Positions 46,196-59,073 of a DNA stretch of 64,000 bases are shown piece after piece. The stretch's first letter is position 1. The number at the start of each line of letters is the position of its first letter. A model generated the notes under the pieces. The model saw only the letters and a program-made list of their open reading frames with translations. It did no database searches and was not told the DNA's origin. The position numbers were made by a program, and so were the translations under genes. This DNA comes from Pterois miles (taxonomy: Eukaryota > Chordata > Actinopteri > Perciformes > Scorpaenidae), in the NCBI GenBank assembly GCA_947000775.1, contig CAMQGK010000047.1, positions 62,001 through 126,000 on the forward strand, in the 5' to 3' direction.

Positions 46196-46199
<4 letters not shown>

Positions 46200-46720
46200 A
46201 GGAGCTCCATCTCCCTGTAAAATTGAGGGGTTCGCTCCAAACTAAACTCGTTAGCTAACGTGGTCCTGTACAGTTAGGTAAGTCTGACAGTCTGTGCTTA
46301 GCTCTGTTAAAATAGTGCAATAATTAGTTTTTTTGCCGGTAAAAACTGTGTATGTTGTACGTTAAAGGGTAACGTTACCACAGCAAATGCTTCTGTGACA
46401 ATACTGACCGCGAGTAATGTGTTAACTTGTTTAGCACACGATAGCTAATGTTAGCTAGCTAATGTTTTAGCTTGTTTCTGCTTCCTTTTCATGAGGATTC
46501 TCCGTGGTGTAACGTTAGCCTGCTCGCTAACCAATTGTTAGTTTGTACTTTTACACCACAGTAATTATAAAAACGCATTTTTAAATTATTTTCTGTCCAA
46601 TTTCAGTGGCAAAACACGAATTAGCGCAATACATCGACAAATAATGCAACCTTTATTTTGAAGTCAGTAACCGGAAGTTGCTTTCTTTCTTTCTAAACTG
46701 ACTTAACAGCTGTCCCCTCC
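46200..46720. other. Possible promoter flank
   Basis: A mix of CpG-containing sequence with repeated GTTAGCTAACG/AACGTTA motifs, immediately upstream of two exon-like blocks on the plus strand. No TATA box is obvious. Confidence 0.3.
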
Positions 46721-46788
46721 TCTCCAGCATCACACACCGGCTCCCAGCTTTCCGCAGAGCCGAGCAGGAGTGCACCGCCGCGGTGAAG

Positions 46789-46829
46789 ATGGCCTCAGTT
46801 TCTAGTAATAGTCCGAGCAGAGTGCGGTG
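46789..46829 (+). other. Possible first coding exon of a plus-strand gene
   Basis: GCGGTGAAGATGGCC gives a good start context, reading MASVSSNSPSRVRW before a stop. A splice at GCGGTG|GTGAAT is possible before that. The surrounding DNA is GC-rich and promoter-like. Support is weak: the frame is short, and an overlapping longer frame (ATG at 46862) is equally unproven. Confidence 0.25.
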
Positions 46830-47141
46830 GTGAATCCTGGCGGGTTTCGGGTTTCCTCCCAGTGTTTTCCTCCCTGAGCATGAGAAGACAGCCCGCAGCA
46901 GCGGTCGCTCTCAGACTACTACAGGACAGACTGCACTGCGTGATGCAGACCAGAGTCCAAGAGTTGACATCCTGCTGCCAGGAGGTGATGGTCTCCTCCT
47001 CGCTCCCCTGCTCACCTGTTGCTCTGTCGTGCCTCTCCAAATGTCACCATGTTCACAGTTGATTCATTTGCTTTTCGTGCAACTCTGTGCGTCAAACTGC
47101 GCATTCACCGGGGCTGTTGCGTGTTTGTTTTTATCTTACAG

Positions 47142-47313
47142 GACATCTAACGCTGGGACTGTTTGTATTTAATCCCCAGAGCAGTTCAGCTGTAACAACG
47201 CAACAATGATCTGACGGCTGTAAAGTGAGACAAACATTAGTAGAAGTCAGCTGGCGTCGCCATCTAATTGGCTGTCTGCGCTGCTCATGATGGCCAATAA
47301 CAACGAGCTACAA
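47142..47313 (+). other. Exon-like block with start codon (MMANNNELQ)
   Basis: The acceptor TTTTTATCTTACAG (AG at 47140-47141) and donor CTACAA|GTGAGTTT at 47314 bound 172 bp. An ATG at 47287 gives nine codons, MMANNNELQ, ending exactly at the donor in phase 0. A two-codon upstream frame (ATGATCTGA) lies in the leader. The layout fits a second exon with the start codon of a plus-strand gene whose next exon would lie to the right, possibly beyond array 2. I do not recognise the protein from nine residues. Confidence 0.4.
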
Positions 47314-47871
47314 GTGAGTTTCTCAACTTTTACATTTGTCATTACTTACTGCGTTAATGCTGCTGTGTTAATGTGTATACAAGATCTAAATGTGGTGAAA
47401 CATCTGGAGAGGAGATCTTTTCAATTGACTCTTGTTGATGGTTGTAGTGGTGGGAGGAGGTCTGTGGTGGAAATACTCTGATGAGGGATAGTCTTCTCTA
47501 AAGGGCTATTTTGTGTGATTTAGTATTGCATTTCTATACGGTAAGACAGCTTCAAACTGAAGCTGCCGAGGCCAAGGCAGCCTGACTTTTGTCATAATTT
47601 CGTCATGATACTGGAATGTCTAACCTCAATACAAGACCTTGAAACAAATGACAGCATAAAAGTTGTGACTTTTATTAAAGGATAAATAGCAGAATGTGTG
47701 TCAACGCGTTGTCGGAGAGAAGAGAGAGTAGAAAGGGTACCTGAGTATTGATACTGGGGAAAATGAGAATTGAAACCGCTCAGTATTGATATGTCTCGGT
47801 ACTTTGATATTTTTGGCAACACTACAAGTAACTACTCAAATAAATAGAATGGCGATAAAGTACAGAAAACT

Positions 47872-48262
47872 ATCCATCCATCCGTCGTCAACCGCTTATC
47901 CCGTTAGGGGTCGCGGGGGGGCTGGAGCAGATCCCAGCTGGCATTGGACTAAGGCGGAGGACACCCTGGACAGGTCGCCAGTCCATCGCAGGGCACATAG
48001 AGACAGACAACATATAGACAGACAACCATTCATACTCACATCCACACCTACGGGCAATTTAGAGTAATCAATTAACCTAAACAGCATGTCTTTGGATGGT
48101 GGGAGGAAGCCGGGTACTCCGGTTTCCTCCCACCATCCACGCTTACACGGGGAGAACATGCAAACTCCACACAGAAGAGCAGCAAGCTGGAATCGATCCT
48201 GCGACCCTCTTGCTGTGAGGAGACAGCGCTAACCACTACACCACCGTGCAGCCCTACAGCCC
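47872..48262 (-). mobile_element. Dispersed fish repeat (SINE-like), inverted
   Basis: Read on the minus strand it begins GGGCTGCACGGTGGTGTAG, TGGTTAGCGCTGTCTCC, and includes GTTTGCATGTTCTCCCCGTG, the trimmed boundary motif CCACCATCCAAAGACATG, and ends in GGATAAGCGGTTGACGACGG near 47.88 kb. The same family is at 33.0 kb in the other orientation. It is likely Pol III-derived, given its tRNA-like head. Confidence 0.65.
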
Positions 48263-48924
48263 TTTATTATGAATGTAAATGTGAAGCAGAATAATATTAA
48301 AGTAAAAAAGGAGGAGTGCTGCCAGCCTCTAAATGTGTGCACTCCCAATCAGACTGAAGTTACATTACTAGTTTGACATTTTGATTTCACACACAATAAG
48401 AGGATAAACACACAGATAACATGACCACTACAGCCACTACTTCCTATTTCCAAATTAAATGCAATGATTTCCCATCCGTGACCCAGTAGTTGCCCTCAGG
48501 TGTAGTCCGGGGTGAGTCATGGAAGGCGTTATGGTGACAGAGCCTCCGGTCTAATGTAGAGAGGTCGGGTTACAGTTCCCCCGGCGTCAGCCTATTTCTG
48601 GATGCATTGGAGGGAAATGTTAAAAATTAAAGGCTGAGTGGCAGATCAGTTCAAGTCAGCAGGCAGCGCATCACTCTTTAGTTAGTGACCCCTGTCACAA
48701 GGTTAAACTGCTGCAGAGAGACCGTGCAGTGGTCGACGCAGATGAAATGGAAATGCATGTGATTAATTATCCCCACAACCCACTCATATCTCCTGTATCA
48801 CATATTAGTTCTTATTAGTTCTCAGTTCTTATCTCTTTTTTTAAACTTGTTTCTCTATACACTGTGTGATGTTAATTGTGTTGCGTTTTGTACTTTTTGT
48901 AAATACTGAGCATCTATGGCACAA
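48263..48924. other. Unassigned intergenic DNA
   Basis: No supported gene, RNA or named repeat. Confidence 0.4.
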
Positions 48925-48982
48925 CAGTTTCCTTCGGGATGAATAAAGTTCAATCTTATCTTATCTAATCTTATCTTATTAG
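48925..48982 (+). mobile_element. LINE 3' tail fragment
   Basis: TTTCCTTCGGGATGAATAAAG then repeats of ATCTT, the same type of tail as the LINE at 45.4 kb. The rest of the element is absent or unrecognisable. Confidence 0.6.
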
Positions 48983-49058
48983 ATTGTGTGGGTTTGGTTT
49001 CACACAACTCATATGGGAGGAGAGCAAAAAGTGTGAAGAAGTAAAGAAAAGTCAGGCA

Positions 49059-51480
49059 CAGACTAAGAGAAGGATCCAGATTCCTGACTTGTTTCTGATC
49101 TCACAGGACAGGACTCTTCCCGGAGAGTGGACGACAACCGAACCACACCAAGCCAGCAGCATCACACAACCAGTCTGATGTGAGGAAGCTCCAGCACCAC
49201 AGCAGTCCACTCAACACACTGAACCACCTTCAGCTCCACGCTTTACACACTGGACTGATGTCATGTTTATATCAGTCTAAAAAACATAAATTCAGCCATG
49301 TAACATGATCCTGTGTTCAGTCTCAGACTGATGTTGGTTAACATGAATCTTCTTCAGTAGTAAATCAGTTGAAGGTTATATAAAACACCATTATTTATTT
49401 GTATTTTTACAGAGACTCAGACTGAGTGTTGCTGTAGTTCAGCGGCTCCTTTACATCTTTACAACAATGAAGAAATGCTGATTCCCGACCAGGTCAGATG
49501 GATGACGGACCACAAGACGGACAGAACGGAAGGAAACGCCTGTGTTTTCGTGGACGACGTAAGTAAGCTGCACTCTAAAGGAAAATTTTGTCATTTTGGG
49601 AAATATGCATATTGATTTTCTAGCCAACACTTAGACAAGAAGATTGTTCCCGCAGTAAATATGTAGCTGCAGCCAGCTTCAGTAGTGTCCAAGATGAAGC
49701 CTACACATGTTTTCCAGACTCATGTAATCTGTGACACCACTGATCAATGCAGATTTATTTCAACATGAATTAGTCTTCATAGTTGATCATTATAGCTGAA
49801 TCTCTGGGAGTCACTGACAGCAGACTAAGAGAAGGATCCAGATTCCTGAATTGTTTCTGATCTCACAGGACAGGACTCTTCCCGGAGAGTGGACGACAAC
49901 CGACCCACACCAAGCCAGCAGCATCACACAACCAGTCTGATGTGAGGAAGCTCCAGCACCACAGCAGTCCACTCAACACACTGAACCGCCTTCAGCTCCT
50001 CAGCTTTACACGCTGGACTGATCTCATGTTTATATTAGTCAAAAAAACAAAAACTCAGCCATGTAACATGATCCTGTGTTCAGTCTCACACTGATGTTGG
50101 TTAACATGAATCTTCTTCAGTAGTAAATCAGTTGAAGGTTATATAAAACACCATTATTTATTTGTATTTTTACAGAGACTCAGACTGAGTGTTGCTGTAG
50201 TTCAGCGGCTCCTTTACAACAATGAAGAAATGCTGATTCCCGACCAGGTCAGATGGATGACGGACCACAAGACGGACAGAACGGTCGGAAACGCCTGTGC
50301 TTTTGTGGACGACGTAAGTAAGCTGCACATTAAAGGAACATTTTGTCATTTTGGGAAATATGAATATTGATTTTCTAGCCAACAGTTAGACAAGAAGATT
50401 GTTACCACTGTAAATATGTAGCTGCAGCCAGCTTCAGTAGTGTCCAAGATGAAGCCTACACATGTTTTCCAGACTCATATAACCTGTGACACCACTGATC
50501 AATGCAGATATATTTCAGCATGAATTAGTCTTCGTAGTTGATTATTATAGCTGAAGTCTGGGAGACACTGACAGCAGACTATGAGAAGGATCCACATTCC
50601 TGACTTGTTTCTGATCTCACAGGACAGGACTCTTCCCGGAGAGTGGACATGAACCGAACCACACCAAGCCAGCAGCATCACACAACTAGTCTGATGTGAG
50701 GAAGCTCCAGCACCACAGCAGTCCACTCAACACACTGAACCACCTTCAGCTCCACACTGTACACACTGGACTGATGTAATGTTCATTTCAGACAAAAAAC
50801 ACAAAAACTCAGCCATGTAACATGATCCTGTGTTCAGTCTCAGACTGATGTTGGTTAACATGAATCTTCTTCAGTAGTAAATCAGTTGAAAGTTATATAA
50901 AACACCATTATTTATTTGTATTTTTACAGAGACTCAGACTGAGTGTTGCTGTTGTTCAGCGGCTCCTTTACAACAATGAAGAAATGCTGATTCCCGACCA
51001 GGTCAGATGGATGACGGACCACGAGACGGACAGAACGGTCGGAAACGCCTGTGCTTTCGTGGACTAGGTAAGTAAGCTGCACTCTAAAGGAACATTTTGT
51101 CATTTTGGGAAATATGCATATTGATTTTCTAGCCAACAGTTAGAAAAGAAGATTGGTACCACTGTAAATATGTAGCTGCAGCCAGCTTCAGTAGTATCAA
51201 AGATGAAGCCTATACATGTTTTCCAGACTCATGTAATCTGTGACACCACTGATCAATGCAGATTTATTTATACATGAATTAGTCTTCATAATTGATTATT
51301 ACAGCTGACGTCTGGGAGACACTGACAGCAGACTAAGAGACGGATCCAGATTCCTGACTTGTTTCTGATCTCACACGACAGGACTCTTCCCGGAGAGTGG
51401 ACGACAACCGACCCACACCAAGCCAGCAGCATCACACAACCAGTCTGATGTGAGGAAGCTCCAGCACCACAGCAGTCCAC
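49059..51480 (+). repeat. Macrosatellite array 2, left block
   Basis: The array restarts within a monomer at CAGACTAAGAGAAGG (before exon B). Exon A at 49413 (+8 bp, ATCTTTAC inserted), 50176 (open) and 50930 (ends in TAG before the donor). Sequence quality is uniform, unlike 18-26 kb. Confidence 0.95.
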
Positions 51481-54400
51481 TCAACACACTGAACCACCTT
51501 CAGCTCTTCAGCTTTACACGCTGGACTGATCTCATGTTTATATCAGTCAAAAAAACAACAACTCAGCCATGTAACATGATCCTGTGTTCAGTCTCATACT
51601 GATGTTGGTTAACATGAAACTTCTTCAATTGTAAATCAGTTGAAGGTTATATAAAACACCATTATTCATTTGTATTTTTACAGAGACTCAGACTGAGTGC
51701 TGCTGTAGTTCAGCGGCTCCTTTACATCTTTACAACAATGAAGAAATGCTGATTCCCGACCAGGTCAGATGGATGACGGACCACAAGACGGACAAAACGG
51801 ACGGAAACGTCTGTGTTTTTATGGACGACGTAAGTAAGCTGGTCTCTAAAGGAACATTTTGTCATTTTGGGAAATATGCATGTTGATTTTCTAGCCAACA
51901 GTTAGACAAGAAGATTGTTACCACAGTGGTGATATGTAGCTGCAGCCAGCTTCAGTAGTGTCCAAGATGAAGCCTACACATGTTTTCCAGACTCATATAA
52001 CCTGTGACACCACTGATCAATGCAGATTTATTTCAACATGAATTAGTCTTCATAGTTGATTATTATATCTGAAGTCTGGGAGACACTGACAGCAGACTAT
52101 GAGAAGGATCCACATTCCTGAATTGTTTCTGATCTCACAAGACAGGACTCTTCCCGGAGAGGGGACGACAACCGAACCACACCAAGCCAGCAGCATCACG
52201 CAACCAGTCTGATGTGAGGAAGCTCCAGCACCACGGCAGTCCACTCAACACACTGAACCACCTTCAGCTCTTCAGCTTTACACGCTGGACTGATCTCATG
52301 TTTATATCAGTCAAAAAAACAACAACTCAGCCATGAAACATGATCCTGTGTTCAGTCTCATACTGATGTTGGTTAACATGAATTTTCTTCAGTAGTAAAT
52401 CAGTTGAAGGTTATATAAAACACCATTATTTATTTGTATTTTTACAGAGACTCAGACTGAGTGTTGCTGTAGTTCAGCGGCTCTTTTACACCTTTACAAC
52501 AATGAAGAAATGCTGATTCCCGACCAGGTCAGATGGATGACGGACCACAAGACGGACAGAACGGACGGAAACGCCTCTGTTTACGTGGACTAAGTAAGTG
52601 AGCTGCACATTAAAGGAACATTTTGTCATTTTTGGAAATATGCATATTGATTTTCTAGCCAACAGTTAGACAAGAAGATTGTTACCACTGTAAATATGTA
52701 GCTGCAGCCAGCTTCAGTAGTGTCCAAGATGAAGCCTACACATGTTTTCCAGACTCATATAACCTGTGACACCACTGATCAATGCAGATTTATTTATACA
52801 TGAATTAGTCTTCATAGTTGATCATTATAGCTGATGTCTGGGAGTCACTGACAGCAGACTAAGAGAAGGATCCACATTTCTGACTTGTTTCTGATCTCAC
52901 AGGACAGGACTCTTCCCGGAGAGTGGTCGACAACAGAACCACACCAAGCCAGCAGCATCACACAACTAGTCTGATGTGAGGAAGCTCCAGCACCACAGCA
53001 GTCCACTCAACACACTGAACCACCTTCAGCTCCACACTGTACACACTGGACTGATGTAATGTTCATTTCAGACAAAAAACACAAAAACTCAGCCATGTAA
53101 CATGATCCTGTGTTCAGTCTCAGACTGATGTTGGTTAACATGAATCTTCTTCAGTAGTAAATCAGTTGAAGGTTATATAAAACACCATTATTTATTTGTA
53201 TTTTTACAGAGACTCAGACTGAGTGTTGCTGTAGTTCAGCGGCTCCTTTACAACAATGAAGAAATGCTGATTCCCGACCAGGTCAGATGGATGACGGACC
53301 ACGAGACGGACAGAACGGTCGGAAACGCCTGTGCTTTCGTGGACGAGGTAAGTAAGCTGCACTCTAAAGGAACATTTTGTCATTTTGGGAAATATGCATA
53401 TTGATTTTCTAGCCAACAGTTAGAAAAGAAGATTGGTACCACTGTAAATATGTAGCTGCAGCCAGCTTCAGTAGTATCAAAGATGAAGCCTACACATGTT
53501 TTCCAGACTCATGTAATCTGTGACACCACTGATCAATGCAGATTTATTTATACATGAATTAGTCTTCATAATTGATTATTATAGCTGACGTCTGGGAGAC
53601 ACTGACAGCAGACTAAGAGACGGATCCAGATTCCTGACTTGTTTCTGATCTCACACGACAGGACTCTTCCCGGAGAGTGGACGACAACCGACCCACACCA
53701 AGCCAGCAGCATCACACAACCAGTCTGATGTGAGGAAGCTCCAGCACCACAGCAGTCCACTCAACACACTGAACCGCCTTCAGCACCATACTTTACACAC
53801 TGGACTGATCTCATGTTTATATCAGTCAAAAAAACAAAAACTCAGCCATGTAACATGATCCTGTGTTCAGTCTCATACTGATGTTGGTTAACATGAATCT
53901 TCTTCAGTTGTAAATCAGTTGAAGGTTATATAAAACACCATTATTTATTTGTATTTTTACAGAGACTCAGACTGAGTGTTGCTGTAGTTCAGCGGCTCCT
54001 TTACATCTTTACAACAATGAAGAAATGCTGATTCCCGACCAGGTCAGATGGATGACGGACCACAAGACGGACAGAACGGACGGAAACGCCTGTGTTTTTG
54101 TGGACGACGTAAGTAAGCTGCACTCTAAAGGAAAATTTTGTCATTTTGGGAAATATGAATATTGATTTTCTAGCCAACAGTTAGACAAGAAGATTGTTAC
54201 CACTGTAAATATGTAGCTGCAGCCAGCTTCAGTAGTGTCCAAGATGAAGCCTACACATGTTTTCCAGACTCATATAAGCTGTGACACCACTGATCAATGC
54301 AGATTTATTTCAACATGAATTAGTCTTCATAGTTGATCATTATAGCTGAATCTCTGGGAGTCACTGACAGCAGACTAAGAGAAGGATCCACATTCCTGAC

Positions 54401-55276
54401 TTGTTTCTGATCTCACACGACAGGACTCTTCCCGGAGAGTGGTCGACAACCGAACCACACCAAGCCAGCAGCATCACACAACCAGTCTGATGTGAGGAAG
54501 CTCCAGCACCACAGCAGTCCACCCAACACACTGAACCACCTTCAGCTCCACGCTTTACACACTGGACTGATGTCATGTTTATATCAGTCTAAAAAACATA
54601 AATTCAGCCATGTAACATGATCCTGTGTTCAGTCTCAGACTGATGTTGGTTAACATGAATCTTCTTCAGTAGTAAATCAGTTGAAGGTTATATAAAACAC
54701 CATTATTTATTTGTATTTTTACAGAGACTCAGACTGAGTGTTGCTGTAGTTCAGCGGCTCCTTTACAACAATGAAGAAATGCTGATTCCCGACCAGGTCA
54801 GATGGATGTCGGACCACAAGACGGACAGAACGGAAGGAAACGCCTGTGTTTTCGTGGACGACGTAAGTAAGCTGCACATTAAAGGAACATTTTGTCATTT
54901 TGGGAAATATGCATATTGATTTTCTAGCCAACAGTTAGACAAGAAGATTGTTACCACTGTAAATATGTAGCTGCAGCCAGCTTCAGTAGTGTCAAAGATG
55001 ACGCCTACACATGTTTTCCAGACTCATATAAGCTGTGACACCACTGATCAATGCAGATTTATTTCAACATGAATTAGTCTTCATAGTTGATCATTATAGC
55101 TGACCCTCTTTGAGACACTGACAGCAGACTAAGAGAAGGATCCAGATTCCTGACTTGTTTCTGATCTCACAGGACAGGACTCTTCCCGGAGAGTGGACGA
55201 CAACAGAACCACACCAAGCCAGCAGCATCACACAACCAGTCTGATGTGAGGAAGCTCCAGCACCACAGCAGTCCAC
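51481..55276 (+). repeat. Five-monomer block, copy 1 (3.8 kb higher-order unit)
   Basis: Exon A at 51684 (+8), 52448 (+8, TAA before donor), 53210 (open, ends GACGAG), 53963 (+8) and 54725 (open). Nearly identical to 55277-59073. Diagnostic shared variants include TGAGTGCTGCTG, TGGTGATATGTAGC, GAGAGGGGACGAC, ATCACGCAACC and the CCACGGCAGTCC change. Few differences, for example GACGAG here against GACTAG in copy 2, show they are separate copies rather than one read twice. Confidence 0.93.
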
Positions 55277-58200
55277 TCAACACACTGAACCACCTTCAGC
55301 TCTTCAGCTTTACACGCTGGACTGATCTCATGTTTATATCAGTCAAAAAAACAACAACTCAGCCATGTAACATGATCCTGTGTTCAGTCTCATACTGATG
55401 TTGGTTAACATGAAACTTCTTCAATTGTAAATCAGTTGAAGGTTATATAAAACACCATTATTCATTTGTATTTTTACAGAGACTCAGACTGAGTGCTGCT
55501 GTAGTTCAGCGGCTACTTTACATCTTTACAACAATGAAGAAATGCTGATTCCCGACCAGGTCAGATGGATGACGGACCACAAGACGGACAGAACGGAAGG
55601 AAACGTCTGTGTTTTTATGGACGACGTAAGTAAGCTGGTCTCTAAAGGAACATTTTGTCATTTTGGGAAATATGCATGTTGATTTTCTAGCCAACAGTTA
55701 GACAAGAAGATTGTTACCACAGTGGTGATATGTAGCTGCAGCCAGCTTCAGTAGTGTCCAAGATGAAGCCTACACATGTTTTCCAGACTCATATAACCTG
55801 TGACACCACTGATCAATGCAGATTTATTTCAACATGAATTAGTCTTCATAGTTGATTATTATATCTGAAGTCTGGGAGACACTGACAGCAGACTATGAGA
55901 AGGATCCACATTCCTGAATTGTTTCTGATCTCACAAGACAGGACTCTTCCCGGAGAGGGGACGACAACCGAACCACACCAAGCCAGCAGCATCACGCAAC
56001 CAGTCTGATGTGAGGAAGCTCCAGCACCACGGCAGTCCACTCAACACACTGAACCACCTTCAGCTCATTCAGCTTTACACGCTGGACTGATCTCATGTTT
56101 ATATCAGTCAAAAAAACAACAACTCAGCCATGAAACATGATCCTGTGTTCAGTCTCATACTGATGTTGGTTAACATGAATTTTCTTCAGTAGTAAATCAG
56201 TTGAAGGTTATATAAAACACCATTATTTATTTGTATTTTTACAGAGACTCAGACTGAGTGTTGCTGTAGTTCAGCGGCTCTTTTACACCTTTACAACAAT
56301 GAAGAAATGCTGATTCCCGACCAGGTCAGATGGATGACGGACCACAAGACGGACAGAACGGACGGAAACGCCTCTGTTTACGTGGACTAAGTAAGTGAGC
56401 TGCACATTAAAGGAACATTTTGTCATTTTTGGAAATATGCATATTGATTTTCTAGCCAACAGTTAGACAAGAAGATTGTTACCACTGTAAATATGTAGCT
56501 GCAGCCAGCTTCAGTAGTGTCCAAGATGAAGCCTACACATGTTTTCCGGACTCATATAACCTGTGACACCACTGATCAATGCAGATTTATTTATACATGA
56601 ATTAGTCTTCATAGTTGATCATTATAGCTGAAGTCTGGGAGTCACTGACAGCAGACTAAGAGAAGGATCCACATTTCTGACTTGTTTCTGATCTCACAGG
56701 ACAGGACTCTTCCCGGAGAGTGGTCGACAACAGAACCACACCAAGCCAGCAGCATCACACAACTAGTCTGATGTGAGGAAGCTCCAGCACCACAGCAGTC
56801 CACTCAACACACTGAACCACCTTCAGCTCCACACTGTACACACTGGACTGATGTAATGTTCATTTCAGACAAAAAACACAAAAACTCAGCCATGTAACAT
56901 GATCCTGTGTTCAGTCTCAGACTGATGTTGGTTAACATGAATCTTCTTCAGTAGTAAATCAGTTGAAAGTTATATAAAACACCATTATTTATTTGTATTT
57001 TTACAGAGACTCAGACTGAGTGTTGCTGTAGTTCAGCGGCTCCTTTACAACAATGAAGAAATGCTGATTCCCGACCAGGTCAGATGGATGACGGACCACG
57101 AGACGGACAGAACGGTCGGAAACGCCTGTGCTTTCGTGGACTAGGTAAGTAAGCTGCACTCTAAAGGAACATTTTGTCATTTTGGGAAATATGCATATTG
57201 ATTTTCTAGCCAACAGTTAGAAAAGAAGATTGGTACCACTGTAAATATGTAGCTGCAGCCAGCTTCAGTAGTATCAAAGATGAAGCCTATACATGTTTTC
57301 CAGACTCATGTAATCTGTGACACCACTGATCAATGCAGATTTATTTATCCATGAATTAGTCTTCATAATTGATTATTACAGCTGACGTCTGGGAGACACT
57401 GACAGCAGACTAAGAGACGGATCCAGATTCCTGACTTGTTTCTGATCTCACACGACAGGACTCTTCCCGGAGAGTGGACGACAACCGACCCACACCAAGC
57501 CAGCAGCATCACACAACCAGTCTGATGTGAGGAAGCTCCAGCACCACAGCAGTCCACTCAACACACTGAACCGCCTTCAGCACCATACTTTACACACTGG
57601 ACTGATCTCATGTTTATATCAGTCAAAAAAACAACAACTCAGCCATGTAACATGATCCTGTGTTCAGTCTCATACTGATGTTGGTTAACATGAAACTTCT
57701 TCAGTTGTAAATCAGTTGAAGGTTATATAAAACACCATTATTTATTTGTATTTTTACAGAGACTCAGACTGAGTGTTGCTGTAGTTCAGCGGCTCCTTTA
57801 CATCTTTACAACAATGAAGAAATGCTGATTCCCGACCAGGTCAGATGGATGACGGACCACAAGACGGACAGAACGGAAGGAAACGCCTGTGTTTTTGTGG
57901 ACGACGTAAGTAAGCTGCACTCTAAAGGAAAATTTTGTCATTTTGGGAAATATGCATATTGATTTTCTAGCCAACAGTTAGACAAGAAGATTGTTACCAC
58001 TGTAAATGTGTAGCTGCAGCCAGCTTCAGTAGTGTCCAAGATGAAGCCTACACATGTTTTCCAGACTCATATAAGCTGTGACACCACTGATCAATGCAGA
58101 TTTATTTCAACATGAATTAGTCTTCATAGTTGATCATTATAGCTGAATCTCTGGGAGTCACTGACAGCAGACTAAGAGAAGGATCCACATTCCTGACTTG

Positions 58201-59073
58201 TTTCTGATCTCACACGACAGGACTCTTCCCGGAGAGTGGTCGACAACCGAACCACACCAAGCCAGCAGCATCACACAACCAGTCTGATGTGAGGAAGCTC
58301 CAGCACCACAGCAGTCCACCCAACACACTGAACCACCTTCAGCTCCGCGCTTTACACACTGGACTGATGTCATGTTTATATCAGTCAAAAAAACATAAAT
58401 TCAGCCATGTAACATGATCCTGTGTTCAGTCTCAGACTGATGTTGGTTAACATGAATCTTCTTCAGTAGTAAATCAGTTGAAGGTTATATAAAACACCAT
58501 TATTTATTTGTATTTTTACAGAGACTCAGACTGAGTGTTGCTGTAGTTCAGCGGCTCCTTTACAACAATGAAGAAATGCTGATTCCCGACCAGGTCAGAT
58601 GGATGTCGGACCACAAGACGGACAGAACGGAAGGAAACGCCTGTGTTTTCGTGGACGACGTAAGTAAGCTGCACATTAAAGGAACATTTTGTCATTTTGG
58701 GAAATATGCATATTGATTTTCTAGCCAACAGTTAGACAAGAAGATTGTTACCACTGTAAATATGTAGCTGCAGCCAGCTTCAGTAGTGTCAAAGATGACG
58801 CCTACACATGTTTTCCAGACTCATATAAGCTGTGACACCACTGATCAATGCAGATTTATTTCAACATGAATTAGTCTTCATAGTTGATCATTATAGCTGA
58901 CCCTCTTTGAGACACTGACAGCAGACTAAGAGAAGGATCCAGATTCCTGACTTGTTTCTGATCTCACAGGACAGGACTCTTCCCGGAGAGTGGACGACAA
59001 CAGAACCACACCAAGCCAGCAGCATCACACAACCAGTCTGATGTGAGGAAGCTCCAGCACCACAGCAGTCCAC
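55277..59073 (+). repeat. Five-monomer block, copy 2
   Basis: Exon A at 55480 (+8), 56245 (+8, TAA), 57007 (TAG before donor), 57760 (+8) and 58522 (open). Offset to copy 1 is 3796-3797 bp throughout, so the duplication is tandem and direct. The breakpoints lie within about 65 bp left of 51481 and 55277, near exon B. Confidence 0.93.

Noticed and set aside
46037..46240. Open frame with alternating Ile-Tyr
   Set aside because: Created by the (TA)n microsatellite.
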